64,000 bases of DNA from the NCBI RefSeq assembly GCF_046614675.1, contig NZ_JBKKJT010000005.1, forward strand, positions 62,001 to 126,000, given 5' to 3'. Below the pieces are notes generated by a model, which saw only the letters and a program-made list of their open reading frames with translations, did not search any database and was not told the DNA's origin. Of this stretch, positions 42,428 through 53,100 are shown piece after piece. The translations under genes were made by a program, and so were the position numbers. Positions within the stretch are counted from its first letter, which is position 1, and each line of letters opens with the position of its first letter. This stretch comes from Chryseobacterium cupriresistens. Its GTDB lineage: Bacteria; Bacteroidota; Bacteroidia; Flavobacteriales; Weeksellaceae.

Positions 42428-43829
42428 TATAAAGAATTTCCTTATTTCAGGCGCAATGGCATCACTGCTGATGTCTTGTGCCGTAGGGGAGAAATATACA
42501 AGAACAGACCTTCAGATTCCTGAAACCTACAAAGAATCTGTGCGGGTGACAGGCGATACTGTAGTGTTGCCATGGAAGACTTTCTTCAAAGATCCAAAAT
42601 TGATTGGTTTAATAGATAAAGCCCTTTCAAGAAACAATGAAGTGAATGTTGCTTTGAAAAATATAGAACAGCTGGATCTGATCTACAGGCAAGCTAAGCT
42701 TAGTTTGATGCCAACACTTGATTTCACTGCAGGAGCAAACAGAAGCTGGGCTTCCAAAAATACCCTTAACGGCTCTCTGAACGAACAGTTTGTCGGTACA
42801 AAATACATGGATGATTTCAGTGCTGCACTGAGGCTTTCCTGGGAAGTAGACATTTGGGGAAAAGCTAAAATGCAGAAAGAATCTGCAGCAGCAGAATATT
42901 TTGGACAAAAGGAAAATTTAAATGCCATCAAAAGCAGAATCGTCGTTCAGGTAGCTCAGGTTTATTATAATCTGATCAGTCTAGATGAACAGCTGAAAAT
43001 AGCCGAACAGAATATTGAGTTGAGTGACAATACCCTTAAAATGATGAATCTTCAGTTTGCGGCAGGACAAATTAATTCATTGGCGGTTCAGCAATCGGAA
43101 GCTCAGAAGAAAACCGCTGAGCTGCTGATTCCTTTGGCAAACCAGAATATTTCCATTCAGGAAAATGCGTTAAGTATTCTTTGCGGAGAATATCCCGCTA
43201 AAGTAGAAAGGGAAGGAACCCTTAAAACAATGATTCCTGAAAACAAACTGTCTGAAGGATTACCGGCACAATTGCTGAGCCGAAGACCGGATCTGAAGAT
43301 GGCAGAGTTCAACGTGATCAGCTTAAATTCCAAAACCGGACTGGCAAAAGCAGCCATGTATCCGAGTATCAGTTTAAGCCCGCAAATAGGAGTCAATTCC
43401 AATAAGTTCAGCTCATGGTTTGACATTCCCGGATCTATTACCAAAGCCATTGCCGCTAATCTTGCTGCCCCGATTTTTCAGAAAAAAGAACTGAAAACAG
43501 CGTATGAAACGGCTTTGATTGAACAGGAAAAAGCAGCCATCAATTTTAAGCAATCCGTTATGACTGCGGTGGGAGAAGTTTCCGATGCTATGGCGAAATC
43601 TAAAGGTTCTTCAGAAAGATTACAGCTTTTAGAACAGAGAACAGCTATTCTGGACAAAGGAATCAATGATGCATTGAAGTTATATAAAAGTGGTATGGCA
43701 ACCTATCTGGAAGTCATCACCGCCCAGAACAATAAGCTTCAGAATGATCTGGAAGCCATCAACGTTACCCTTGAAAAATTAAATGCTGAGGTTGATCTTT
43801 ACAGAGCACTTGGCGGCGGAGTACAATAG
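42414..43829 (+). CDS. RND outer-membrane factor, NodT/OprM family lipoprotein
   Basis: The 471-aa TolC-like channel carries a lipoprotein signal (MASLLMSCAVGEKYTRTDL, Cys near residue 22). It has duplicated helical barrel halves with typical WEVDIWGKAKMQKESA, AGQINSLAVQQSEAQ, LLSRRPDLKMAEFNV and SGMATYLEVITAQN blocks. It completes the three-part pump by forming the trimeric outer-membrane exit duct. The gene overlaps the pump gene by 14 bp and is followed by a terminator, closing the operon. Loss of any component is not evident, so the efflux system looks functional. Confidence 0.93.
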   Translation: MTLFNIKNFLISGAMASLLMSCAVGEKYTRTDLQIPETYKESVRVTGDTVVLPWKTFFKDPKLIGLIDKALSRNNEVNVALKNIEQLDLIYRQAKLSLMPTLDFTAGANRSWASKNTLNGSLNEQFVGTKYMDDFSAALRLSWEVDIWGKAKMQKESAAAEYFGQKENLNAIKSRIVVQVAQVYYNLISLDEQLKIAEQNIELSDNTLKMMNLQFAAGQINSLAVQQSEAQKKTAELLIPLANQNISIQENALSILCGEYPAKVEREGTLKTMIPENKLSEGLPAQLLSRRPDLKMAEFNVISLNSKTGLAKAAMYPSISLSPQIGVNSNKFSSWFDIPGSITKAIAANLAAPIFQKKELKTAYETALIEQEKAAINFKQSVMTAVGEVSDAMAKSKGSSERLQLLEQRTAILDKGINDALKLYKSGMATYLEVITAQNNKLQNDLEAINVTLEKLNAEVDLYRALGGGVQ

Positions 43830-43849
43830 AGCATACCTTAAAAATAATA

Positions 43850-43880
43850 AAAGGAAACTATATTATGTAGTTTCCTTTGC
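43850..43880 (+). terminator. terminator of the RND efflux operon
   Basis: 11-bp arms AAAGGAAACTA / TAGTTTCCTTT with a 7-nt loop, 20 bp past the last gene. Confidence 0.85.
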
Positions 43881-44082
43881 TGTTTTTGTCGCATCAATAC
43901 AACTCAATTTTCACAACAGGTATGGAATTTGCAATGAAGTGGTGAAATTTTACATTCACAAAATCAACAGGTTATAAAATTTTTATTCTTTTTTCTAAAA
44001 AAGTATGCAAGATTTTCAGGAAACAGGATTTATATAGATGAGTACTCGAAAAAGAATTAATGTTTAACGAAAATGTAATGCA

Positions 44083-44661
44083 ATGAAAAAATTGACAGTA
44101 CCCCGATTTTTTATGACAGTTTTAATGGTTTTGGCAGGATTGACCTTATTCTCATGTAATGATAATGATGGACCGGACATTCCTCCTGTAAAAATGGAAG
44201 AGTTACCAGGAAACTATAAAGGAAAACTGATTATTGTACAAGGAACTATCAAAAGAGAAGGAATAAAAGAATTTAAAGTAAAAAAAGATACAATCTCTTT
44301 TGCTGAGTTTCCAATAGGTGAAATTGTAAAGACTGTGGTAAAGGATCCTGCAAAAGCAGAAAATGCCATGAAATCACTGGGAAAGGTGAAATATGATATT
44401 AAATATGCAGCAGTGATCAATACTGCCAATAATGTGATAGAGCTTACTCTTGCCCCAAAAACAATGGAGCTTCAGATTCCGGTAGACGGAGTGAATAAAA
44501 AGACCGTTGTGGAATTCGTTTCTAAGCAAAAAGGATATTATGTAGGGATGGATAGAACGCTTAGATATGCGCTCACAGCAGATAAAATTACAGTAGACGG
44601 AACAGTGGTTACTCCTTATGAAGTGATCGATTATAATTTCCCGTTCTGTATAAAAAATTAA
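44083..44661 (+). CDS. DUF4840-like lipoprotein
   Basis: The 192-aa lipoprotein has hydrophobic MTVLMVLAGLTLFSC with Cys near residue 25, followed by acidic NDNDGPD. The mature part contains LPGNYKGKLIIVQG, FPIGEIVKTVVKD and LKYDIKY-like strands, ending with TPYEVIDYNFPFCIKN. It resembles DUF4840, a Bacteroidota-only family of predicted surface lipoproteins. It stands alone with its own terminator. No function can be proposed. Confidence 0.7.
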   Translation: MKKLTVPRFFMTVLMVLAGLTLFSCNDNDGPDIPPVKMEELPGNYKGKLIIVQGTIKREGIKEFKVKKDTISFAEFPIGEIVKTVVKDPAKAENAMKSLGKVKYDIKYAAVINTANNVIELTLAPKTMELQIPVDGVNKKTVVEFVSKQKGYYVGMDRTLRYALTADKITVDGTVVTPYEVIDYNFPFCIKN

Positions 44662-44679
44662 TAAATAAATAGTATCATC

Positions 44680-44716
44680 ATAGATTGCGCTTTATTAAAA
44701 AGATGCAATCTATTTT
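44680..44716 (+). terminator. terminator of the DUF4840-like gene
   Basis: Arms ATAGATTGC / GCAATCTAT around a 16-nt loop followed by TTTTT. It ends 50 bp before the sigma factor gene. Confidence 0.75.
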
Positions 44717-44766
44717 TGCCTGACAGTTTTATAACATCCCGGTGGATACGGAGGCCGTTGCATCAT

Positions 44767-45333
44767 ATGGAAGAAAGTAAAGAACAGATTTTGGTAAAGC
44801 ACCTTCTGAAAAAGGAAGAGGCTGCCTGGAAAGAGCTTTTTGGAGCTTATTCCGGAAATCTGTCCTATATATGCTCCCGTTATCTGGCAGAAAAAGAAGA
44901 TGTTCATGATGTGCTTCAAAACAGTTTTATCAAAATGTTCCGTTCGATAGAATCTTTTGAGTACAGAGGTAGTGGTTCTTTAAAAGCCTGGATGACCCGT
45001 ATCACAGTCAATGAATCTTTGAAGCATATTAAACAGAAAGGGGATTTTAAATCTGCTGTAGAGGTAGACGATCTTGCGGATATCCCTAATGAAGAAGAAC
45101 CGGATTTTGAAGAAATCCCCCGCGATGATATTATGATGATGATCAGAGCTCTTCCTGATGGCTACCGGACTGTTTTTAACCTGTTTGTATTTGAGAAAAA
45201 AAGCCATAAAGAAATTGCCGGGCTGCTGGGAATTGCAGAGAATTCTTCCGCATCACAGTTTCACCGTGCAAAAGGATTGCTGGTTCAGAAAATAAAAGAA
45301 TTTAAAATGTCAAAAAAAGCACAATATGAATAA
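44767..45333 (+). CDS. ECF-type RNA polymerase sigma factor
   Basis: The 188-aa protein has sigma region 2 (YICSRYLAEKEDVHDVLQNSFIKMFRSIESFEYRGSGSLKAWMTRITVN) and region 4 (LPDGYRTVFNLFVFEKKSHKEIAGLLGIAENSSASQFHRAKGLLVQKI), with no region 3, so it is a group 4 (ECF) sigma factor. The start at 44767 (MEESKEQILVKHLL) fits family N-termini; an upstream TTG at 44716 overlaps the preceding terminator. It overlaps by 8 bp a gene for a membrane-spanning protein, the usual place of an anti-sigma factor. Confidence 0.9.
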   Translation: MEESKEQILVKHLLKKEEAAWKELFGAYSGNLSYICSRYLAEKEDVHDVLQNSFIKMFRSIESFEYRGSGSLKAWMTRITVNESLKHIKQKGDFKSAVEVDDLADIPNEEEPDFEEIPRDDIMMMIRALPDGYRTVFNLFVFEKKSHKEIAGLLGIAENSSASQFHRAKGLLVQKIKEFKMSKKAQYE

Positions 45334-46702
45334 CGAATGGCTAAATAATCTGCGTAGCAGAATGGATGACCATGAAGAGGATGTTCCGGAAGGATTGTGG
45401 GATGACATCAGAGATGAATTATTTTCAGGAGAAGAAAATAGCAGCATTCCCGCATTTGTTCCTGAAATGCATGAAGGAGAAACGGAAAAGGCAGAAAAGA
45501 TAGCCGGCAGAGGGCAAAAATCCCTGTTTTATCGTATCGGAGGAATTGCTGCTGCTATTGCATTGCTGCTTTTGCTGACAAAATTATGGCCACAGAACGA
45601 TACAGAGACAATGCTGTCTCAGAGACAGACAAACGTGCAGAAAGAAAAAAAATCTTTAAAACCTGTACGGGCCGAACATGCTTCAGCAGAAGAAATGACA
45701 TCGGTGTCAGAAGCTCCATTAGCTGAAAATATAGTGAATACCGGACCTTGGTTGAAAGAACAGACCCGAAAATATTTTGAAACCGTAGGGAAAAATGAGT
45801 TGAAGGATATAATTAAACTGCCAACGGCTTCAGAATCTTTTCAGCAGGAAAGTAAGATCGCTCAGAAATTATCTCCTGTTGATGATACAGCAAAAGAGCA
45901 GGTTGTGGAAAATAAAAATGATGAGGTTCTTTTTAAGCAGGAAAAAATAAAAGAAGTATATGCAGGAAATGCAACCCATCATATCAGAAAATCCAGAGAC
46001 AAAAAATCATGGATGCTGGGTATGCTTACAGGCAATATGGCTTCCAATTCTGCAGAACAGCAGTTTCCGGGTTATGCTTCAATCACAGGAAAAGCGATGA
46101 ACGTTGAGCAGGTATGGACGACTTCCCAATATCATGATGATCCTCTGACGGCTATATTACTGGCCAATCAAAGTCAGCCGGTAGAAGCAAGAATCAGACA
46201 TAAAGTGCCTGTTACATTTGGTCTTTCTGTATACTATAATTTGGGGAAAAGATGGGGAATAGGAACAGGACTGAATTACACCAAGCTGTCTTCTGAACTG
46301 CATTCCGGAAGTGACAACAATTATATTAAAGGAGATCAGACGGTTCATTATCTGGGAATTCCGGTACAGGTTAATTATAATGTCATTCAAAAAGGAAGAT
46401 TCACAGGATACATTACAGGCGGAGCCCTGGTAGAAAAACCGATAGCAGGAAATATTACAACAACATATGTTGTGAATGATGAAATAAAGGAATCCTCAAA
46501 AGAACGTCTGGAGCCAAAACCTTTCCAGTTTTCTGTTAATGCGGCAGCAGGCCTGCAGGTGAAGCTCATTGACAAGGTTGGAATTTATGCAGAACCGGGA
46601 ATAGGATATCATTTTAAAGAAGAGAATGCTCCGAATACCATTTATAAAGAAAAGCCCCTTCATTTTAATATGAAATTCGGAATCAGAGTGCTGCTGGATT
46701 AA
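45326..46702 (+). CDS. putative anti-sigma protein fused to a beta-barrel-like domain
   Basis: The 458-aa protein starts with a short acidic cytoplasmic part (LRSRMDDHEEDVPEGLWDDIRDEL) typical of proteins coupled to ECF sigma factors in Bacteroidota. One membrane helix (IGGIAAAIALLLLLTKLWP) follows near residue 75. After a long low-complexity periplasmic stretch it ends in about 180 residues of amphipathic strands (PVTFGLSVYYNLGKRWGIGTGLNYTKLSS ... LHFNMKFGIRVLLD) like a PorT/OMP_b-brl domain. The combination of an inner-membrane anchor and an outer-membrane-type barrel is odd. The 8-bp overlap with the sigma gene supports a regulatory role. Confidence 0.7.
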   Translation: MNNEWLNNLRSRMDDHEEDVPEGLWDDIRDELFSGEENSSIPAFVPEMHEGETEKAEKIAGRGQKSLFYRIGGIAAAIALLLLLTKLWPQNDTETMLSQRQTNVQKEKKSLKPVRAEHASAEEMTSVSEAPLAENIVNTGPWLKEQTRKYFETVGKNELKDIIKLPTASESFQQESKIAQKLSPVDDTAKEQVVENKNDEVLFKQEKIKEVYAGNATHHIRKSRDKKSWMLGMLTGNMASNSAEQQFPGYASITGKAMNVEQVWTTSQYHDDPLTAILLANQSQPVEARIRHKVPVTFGLSVYYNLGKRWGIGTGLNYTKLSSELHSGSDNNYIKGDQTVHYLGIPVQVNYNVIQKGRFTGYITGGALVEKPIAGNITTTYVVNDEIKESSKERLEPKPFQFSVNAAAGLQVKLIDKVGIYAEPGIGYHFKEENAPNTIYKEKPLHFNMKFGIRVLLD

Positions 46703-46740
46703 TGCAGCCCATTTAAAACACCAAACTTAATAATTGATAT

Positions 46741-47703
46741 ATGAAAACAAAACTAATCTTTTTAGTGGTTTTATTATTCTCCGTCTTGGATATAAAAGCA
46801 CAGTGCACGCCTACAATTACCAGTGCGAGACTCGGACAAAAATATCCGGGAACGATCTTATTCTGTGATACGGAAGATGAAGTTCTTTCCACGACACAGA
46901 CTTACGCAAGTTATCAGTGGTATAAACAGGAATGGACCTGGCAGACCCCTAATAACAACCCTTGGGTAGCCATTCCGGGAGCGACATCACAACAGTTAAC
47001 CATTAGTGGTAATGACCAGCTGAATTATTTTAAGGTAGTTGTTTCCCAAGGCGACTGTACAGCGGAAAGTCCTACAGCATTTGCAGATGGTTTTGTATAT
47101 GGACTGCCGGCAATGATGACTACTTATACACCGGGCACCTATGAAGAAAATATGGGAACAGTGAAGGTCTGCAACGGAGCTTCTGTACAGTTTGACAATA
47201 TATTTCCTTTAGTGTATGGCAAGCATACCTGGTTCAAATGTGTGCCAGGGAGCAATCCGCCGGTAGCAGGAGATCCTTGTATTATTGCAGGTGTAGTAGG
47301 AGACACCTATGTTGCAACAAGCTCAGGGAAATACGGATTTTATGCATGTACGGAATATTGTCCGGATCAGTGCCAGATGTTAGATCCGTTTGCTTTTGTT
47401 GAAGTGACTTTCGGAGATTGGGAATTCTGCAGCAATCTGGGGACAGGAGAAACAAAAATTAAAGATAATAATCTGAAAATTTATCCTAACCCTACGGCAC
47501 AGCACCTTTATATCGGTAAAGAATCTGATAAAATCTATAAAGAAGTTATCATTATAGATATGTCCGGAAAACTTGTTCTGAAGAAAAATGATCACAGGTA
47601 TAATCAGCCGATCGATGTAAGCGGTCTGGTTCCCGGGAATTATATCATTGTTTCCAGGAGCACAGACGGAACAGAATATAAAAACAGATTTATAAAAAAA
47701 TAA
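46741..47703 (+). CDS. secreted protein with T9SS type A sorting domain
   Basis: The 320-aa product has a signal peptide (MKTKLIFLVVLLFSVLDIKAQ). The central part is Cys-rich and Ig-like (YASYQWYKQEWTW, ATSQQLTISG), with paired cysteines suggesting extracellular disulfides. The C-terminal 75 residues form a T9SS sorting domain (LKIYPNPTAQHLYIG ... YKNRFIKK). It lies 38 bp behind the putative anti-sigma gene, so it may be part of the same transcript and a target of the ECF system. Its binding partner is unknown. Confidence 0.8.
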   Translation: MKTKLIFLVVLLFSVLDIKAQCTPTITSARLGQKYPGTILFCDTEDEVLSTTQTYASYQWYKQEWTWQTPNNNPWVAIPGATSQQLTISGNDQLNYFKVVVSQGDCTAESPTAFADGFVYGLPAMMTTYTPGTYEENMGTVKVCNGASVQFDNIFPLVYGKHTWFKCVPGSNPPVAGDPCIIAGVVGDTYVATSSGKYGFYACTEYCPDQCQMLDPFAFVEVTFGDWEFCSNLGTGETKIKDNNLKIYPNPTAQHLYIGKESDKIYKEVIIIDMSGKLVLKKNDHRYNQPIDVSGLVPGNYIIVSRSTDGTEYKNRFIKK

Positions 47704-48155
47704 TAGGATTATAAAATCTGAAGATGCTAAAATATTGATTGTGGGAAGGAAGATTGGATGTCTGAGGAGGGATGTTCCTTGTATTGAAGAAGAACTGAAG
47801 TGATTTATTTTAATACTTTACGCTCATAGATACATTTTCATCCTTGTTAATCTAATGACGATCATAATTACCCCAAAAAGGAATTTCCTCTTTCCGGCAT
47901 CCGCTTCCTGACTTACACTTAATGTTCAGTAATTCAGATGGCATAATCTTTTTCGTTAGTTTTTAATAATGGTTGAGTCGGTACAAAGAAATTTGTACCG
48001 GTTTTTTTATTATCATCATCGTGCTTCTACAAAAATATCTGAGGATCTGTTTTCTTAAAATCTTTTTTTAAATATCTGTCTGGCTAGAATACTGTTAATA
48101 TAAAACCCGGATTTTCAAAATAGTATATTCATTACTTTTACTTCAAAAACACACC
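47704..48155. other. 452-bp intergenic region with strong terminator; possible small RNA
   Basis: No convincing gene is present; the best small frames (18 codons or fewer) lack family-like features. A perfect hairpin near its end (see 47978) has an eight-T tail and lies 280 bp past the T9SS gene. That distance suggests either a long 3' untranslated region or a separate non-coding RNA. The last 150 bp is AT-rich and must hold the promoter for the ComM-like gene, but no TAnnTTTG was found. Confidence 0.4.
47978..48008 (+). terminator. rho-independent terminator
   Basis: Arms CGGTACAAA / TTTGTACCG with a 4-nt loop (tetraloop-like GAAA), followed by GTTTTTTT. One of the strongest terminators in the window. 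Confidence 0.85.
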
Positions 48156-49691
48156 ATGCTGATCAAAATTTATGGAAGTGCCATTCATGGAGTGGCTGCA
48201 CAGACAATTACTATTGAAGTGAATGTAGATACCGGAGGAGTAGGATACCATCTTGTGGGGCTTCCTGATAATGCTATTAAAGAAAGCAGTTACAGGATTT
48301 CTGCAGCATTGAAAAATGTAGGATTTAAAATTCCCGGAAAGAAAATTACCATTAATATGGCTCCTGCAGATCTTAGAAAAGAAGGCTCTGCTTATGATCT
48401 CAGTATTGCTATTGGCATCCTAACCGCCTCAGATCAGATATTGGCAGAGAACGTTAAAGACTTTATTATTATGGGAGAACTTTCCCTGGACGGAAGTTTA
48501 CAGCCGATTAAAGGTGTTTTGCCCATTGCGATACAGGCCAGGGAAGAAGGGTTTAAAGGAATCATTCTTCCAAAACAAAATGCCAGAGAAGCAGCCATTG
48601 TAAATGACCTCGATGTGTACGGAGTAGAAAATATCAGAGAGGTTATCGATTTTTTCAACGAAGGAAAAGCGCTTGAAAAAGTGACATTGGATACCCGAAA
48701 AGAATTTCATGAAAAGATCAATAATTTTCCTTTTGATTTCTCTGAAGTTAAAGGCCAGGAAACAGCCAAAAGAGCTATGGAAGTGGCAGCAGCAGGTGGA
48801 CATAATATTATTCTGATCGGCCCGCCGGGAAGTGGGAAAACAATGCTGGCCAAAAGAGTTCCCAGTATTTTACCTCCTCTGACATTGAAAGAAGCGCTGG
48901 AAACAACAAAAATTCACTCTGTAGCCGGGAAAATAGGAACAGAAACATCATTGATGACTGTTCGTCCCTTCAGATCTCCACATCATACTATTTCAGATGT
49001 TGCTCTGGTAGGAGGAGGAAGTTATCCACAACCAGGGGAAATCTCTCTTGCTCATAACGGAGTTTTGTTTCTGGACGAAATGCCCGAATTTAAGAGGACT
49101 GTGCTGGAAGTCATGAGACAGCCTTTGGAAGATCGTGAAGTAACGATTTCAAGAGCCAGATTTACTGTAAACTATCCGGCAAGTTTTATGCTGGTAGCTT
49201 CTATGAACCCCAGTCCAAGCGGGTTTTTCCCCGATGACCCTAATAATACCTCATCCGTTTATGAAATGCAGCGGTATATGAACAAACTTTCAGGGCCTCT
49301 TTTAGATAGAATAGACATTCATATTGAAGTTCAGAAAGTAGAATTTGAACAGCTTTCCGAGAAAAGAAAAGGAGAGAAGAGCAAAGATATCAGAGAGCGG
49401 GTTTTGAAAGCAAGAGATATTCAGAATAAAAGATATCAAAACCTCAATATCAGCAGTAATGCTCAAATAGGACCTAAGGAAATTGAGGCCTATTGTGAAC
49501 TGGATGAAACGTCTTTCGGTCTCATCAAATTAGCTATGGAAAAACTTAATCTTTCGGCAAGAGCTTATGACAGAATTCTTAAAGTTGCCAGAACAATAGC
49601 CGACCTTGAAGAATCTGAAAATATCCTGTCACATCATATTTCTGAAGCTATACAATACAGAAGTCTGGACCGTGAATTCTGGAATGGTTGA
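48156..49691 (+). CDS. comM: YifB/ComM-family AAA+ ATPase (Mg-chelatase-like)
   Basis: The 511-aa protein starts with a ribosomal-S5-like domain (GSAIHGVAAQTITIEVNVDTG; GLPDNAIKESSYRISAALKN). It continues with an AAA+ module: Walker A IGPPGSGKTMLAKR, Walker B FLDEMPEF, sensor regions RPFRSPHHT and SMNPSPSGFFPDD, and the Mg_chelatase C-terminal domain (ISSNAQIGPKEIEAYCELDE). ComM is a hexameric helicase that drives branch migration during DNA uptake in competent bacteria. It is a single-gene unit here. The usual zinc-binding Cys motif is poorly conserved, as in many Bacteroidota members. Confidence 0.92.
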   Translation: MLIKIYGSAIHGVAAQTITIEVNVDTGGVGYHLVGLPDNAIKESSYRISAALKNVGFKIPGKKITINMAPADLRKEGSAYDLSIAIGILTASDQILAENVKDFIIMGELSLDGSLQPIKGVLPIAIQAREEGFKGIILPKQNAREAAIVNDLDVYGVENIREVIDFFNEGKALEKVTLDTRKEFHEKINNFPFDFSEVKGQETAKRAMEVAAAGGHNIILIGPPGSGKTMLAKRVPSILPPLTLKEALETTKIHSVAGKIGTETSLMTVRPFRSPHHTISDVALVGGGSYPQPGEISLAHNGVLFLDEMPEFKRTVLEVMRQPLEDREVTISRARFTVNYPASFMLVASMNPSPSGFFPDDPNNTSSVYEMQRYMNKLSGPLLDRIDIHIEVQKVEFEQLSEKRKGEKSKDIRERVLKARDIQNKRYQNLNISSNAQIGPKEIEAYCELDETSFGLIKLAMEKLNLSARAYDRILKVARTIADLEESENILSHHISEAIQYRSLDREFWNG

Positions 49692-50131
49692 TTTTATTCT
49701 ATTTCGTTGATTTAAAACTAAATACTAAGTTTTATTTTCATAAGTTTAATTCTTACCTGTGAGTTTAACATAGGAATTATGTAACACATAGGTTGAAATA
49801 TTATGTTAAGTTTGATTACCAAATTATTTATAATATCATATTATGGAAGTCAAATTCATAAATACTGCATAGAAAGCGTACCTCATTTATAAGGATAGAA
49901 GAAATATATTCTTACTTCTTTTTGAATAAATACATAACGTTTGAATGCAGAATGCCGATCCACTCATACAGAGGTCGGTGTATAACCTGTATCATCCAGT
50001 TTTGAGAAACGAATAAAGAAAACACATGTAGTAAATAAACGGTGGTTATTCCTCATGTCTTTACTTTTTAAATGCTTTCTATAGTTGAAACTCCACTCAC
50101 AAATTTTTAAACCAATCCAAATCAAATTATT
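49692..50131. other. 440-bp intergenic region upstream of the A-T-R gene
   Basis: No coding frame is supported. A TAAGTTTG (exact TAnnTTTG) is at 49807-49814 but without a -33 TTG at the right distance; it would give a leader of about 310 nt. A GCCGATCC...GGTCGG partial dyad at 49952-49978 may form a small hairpin. The region is unusually long for this gene-dense window, so regulation of the adenylating enzyme through its leader is possible. Confidence 0.35.
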
Positions 50132-53100
50132 ATGTCAAACACAATTCCCTCATCAGGAACCTTATCGATAGGTTCAGCGGTATTACTGTCTTCTGAAGAC
50201 AGAGAAAAATTGCTCAACGGATTTAATAAAACCAGTTGGGATTATCATCATGAAGAAACCCTGGAATCTCTTTTCCGGAAACAGGTAATCCTTCATCCTG
50301 ATAAGACTGCTGCGGTTTATCAGAATCAGAAGATTACGTATGGAGAGTTGGATCAGAGAAGCAATCAGGTAGCCAACTTATTACTGAGCCATGGTATCAA
50401 AGAAGGAAAATATGTTCCCATCTGGCTGGACCGCTCTTTAGAATGGATCATTGCTGTACTTGGAGTTATCAAAACAGGTGCGGCCTATGTTCCGATCGAC
50501 CCTGCTTATCCTGTCAAAAGAGTTGAATATATTCTTTCCGACACCACTGCTGATCTTATCATTACCAATCAAATTCTTGGAGAACTTTTATCAGAAACCG
50601 AAAAGGTAAAAGTATTTGGTCTGAGCAATATGGAGAATCTTAATCAGTTATCATCAGAATATCCAGGAATTAATATCCATCAGAATGCCCTTGCATATAC
50701 CATTTATACTTCAGGCTCGACGGGTAAACCCAAAGGTGTAATGATTAGCCATCAGGCCATACAACATCTGGTAACATGGCACAACCATCATTTTCATGTG
50801 GATCACAGTTCAAAACTGACTCTCGTGGCGGGATTGGCATTTGACATTTCTGTGTGGGAAATATGGTCGGCCCTTACTTCAGGTGCAACGGTTTTTATTG
50901 CAGACAATGAGGATAGAACAGAAGCTCAGGCGTTGATAGATTACTACAGAAAAAATCATATTACCCATGGCTTTGTGCCTACTGTTCTCGCTCCTTCTGC
51001 AGTGGATATTACCCGCAATTATAATGACCTGAAGCTCAAATATCTCTTTACAGCAGGTGAGAAGCTAAAGCCGGTACTTACTTCAGAATTAAGCTATGAG
51101 CTGGTGGATTATTATGGTCCCACAGAATGTACCGTATACGCTACTTATAAAAAAGTGAAAGATATTAACGGGAAATATGTTTCATCTATTGGCAGACCCA
51201 TTGCCAATGCAAAAGCCTATATTTTAGGTGAAAACAAGGAATTGCTGCCCGTAGGAGCTGTTGGAGAACTCTGTATTGGAGGAAATCTTTTAGCAAAAGG
51301 GTATCTTAATAATAAAGAACTTACGGATGCTAAATTTATTACCAACCCATTCAATGAAAAAGAAAAACTGTACCGTACGGGAGACCTGGCCAGATGGAAA
51401 CCGGATGGTGAGATTGAATTCTTAGGAAGAATTGATAATCAGGTAAAAATCCGGGGATTCAGGGTTGAACTTGGGGAGATAGAACGTTCACTGATCCGGC
51501 AGGAAAATATTAAAGAAGCTGTGGTTATTGGTAAGGAAACGGAAGGAAGTACCAAATACCTGATTGCTTTTGTTGTATTAAAACCCCACGTGACAACAGA
51601 TATTTCATCAATCCGGAATGCTCTCAAGGCAGAACTTCCAGGGTATATGGTTCCTGCACAGATTATTTTTATAGATAAAATCCCGTTAACAGCAAATGGT
51701 AAAACAGATATTCAGGTATTAAAAAATCTGGCCGATAAAGAAGTAAAAGAATTGGTTTCATCTGAACCGCCAACTAACGAGACAGAGAGAATTATTACAG
51801 ATGTCTGGTCGTCTGCATTGGAGCGGCCTGTTATTAATATTACAGATAATTTTTTTGATATCGGAGGAAACTCACTGCTGGTTGCAGTTGTTGCAGTAGC
51901 TTTACAAAGAAAGCTGGATGTGAAGGTGTATCTGCGGGATATCTATCAGTATCCGGCACTGCAGCAGCTGTCGGAAGTTCTTATTGAGAGATCCGGAGAA
52001 ACCAGAGAAGCTATCCCCGTGGAAGATGTAGAGCCCTATGTAGAACTTCAGAAAGATGTGTATCTCGCTCCCGGAACTGTTTTTGCCGGCGGATTTGATC
52101 CTCAGCAGGTGGAAAATCCTGCCGCTATATTTTTAACGGGAGCTACAGGATTTGTAGGAATTCACCTGTTGCAGGAACTTCTGGATACTACAAATGCTGA
52201 TATTTACTGCCTTGTAAGAGCTCAGGATGAGTTCTATGCGATGGAAAAGATTGACAAATGCTTTAAACAATACCATATTCCACAGAATCCGGAACAGAAA
52301 TCACGGATCATTCCTGTTATCGGAGACCTGACCCTGCCATCCTTAGGATTGTCTCAAGAAACATTTACAAAGCTTGCCAGGCAAACCGATCTGATTTATC
52401 ATTCCGGAAGTTCCGTGAACTTCATAGAACCCTATTCCTATATGAAAGCTCCCAATGTAGAAGGACTAAGGGAAGTCATAAAACTGGCAGGAGCAGAAAG
52501 AACAAAATGTCTCGCCTTGCTGTCAACCATTTCCGTATACAGCTGGGGGCATATATTTACAGGAAAAACGGTAATGCTTGAATCGGATGATATTGAGCAG
52601 AACCTGATGTCTGTAAGTAAAGATATCGGATACGTAAGAAGTAAATGGGTGATGGAAGCGGTTGCCGATTTAGCAGCAAAAGAAGGACTGCCATTGATTA
52701 CTTACCGTCTCGGATATGCCATGTGCCACAGCGAAACAGGAGCAAGTGCTTCTTACCAATGGTGGTCCGGATTGGTGAAAAACTGTATAGAGTTCAAATC
52801 TTACCCGGCACTTACAGAGCTTAGAGAAGGTCTTATCACCGTAGATTATATGACCAAAGCCATGGCTCATATCACAAAAAATAAAGATGCGATAGGCAAA
52901 AAATTCAATCTGATTGCTCGTCCGGAAACCGATCTCACTTTAGAAGAATTCTTCGAACTTTTGAAAAAATATTATCCTTTCACACTCGAAAATCTTCCTT
53001 ATAAAGAATGGAGAAAGCAGTGGGAAGATGACAGTAAAAACCGATTGTATCCATTAACAAGTCTTTTCAGGGACAATATTCATGAAGGCTTATCCACTGT

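Noticed and set aside
38118..43829. RND operon as a novel system
   Set aside because: All three subunits match the standard adaptor, HAE-1 pump and NodT-type channel in the usual order, so it is ordinary.
49692..50131. tRNA or riboswitch in the spacer before the A-T-R gene
   Set aside because: No cloverleaf, T-loop consensus or known riboswitch core could be found.
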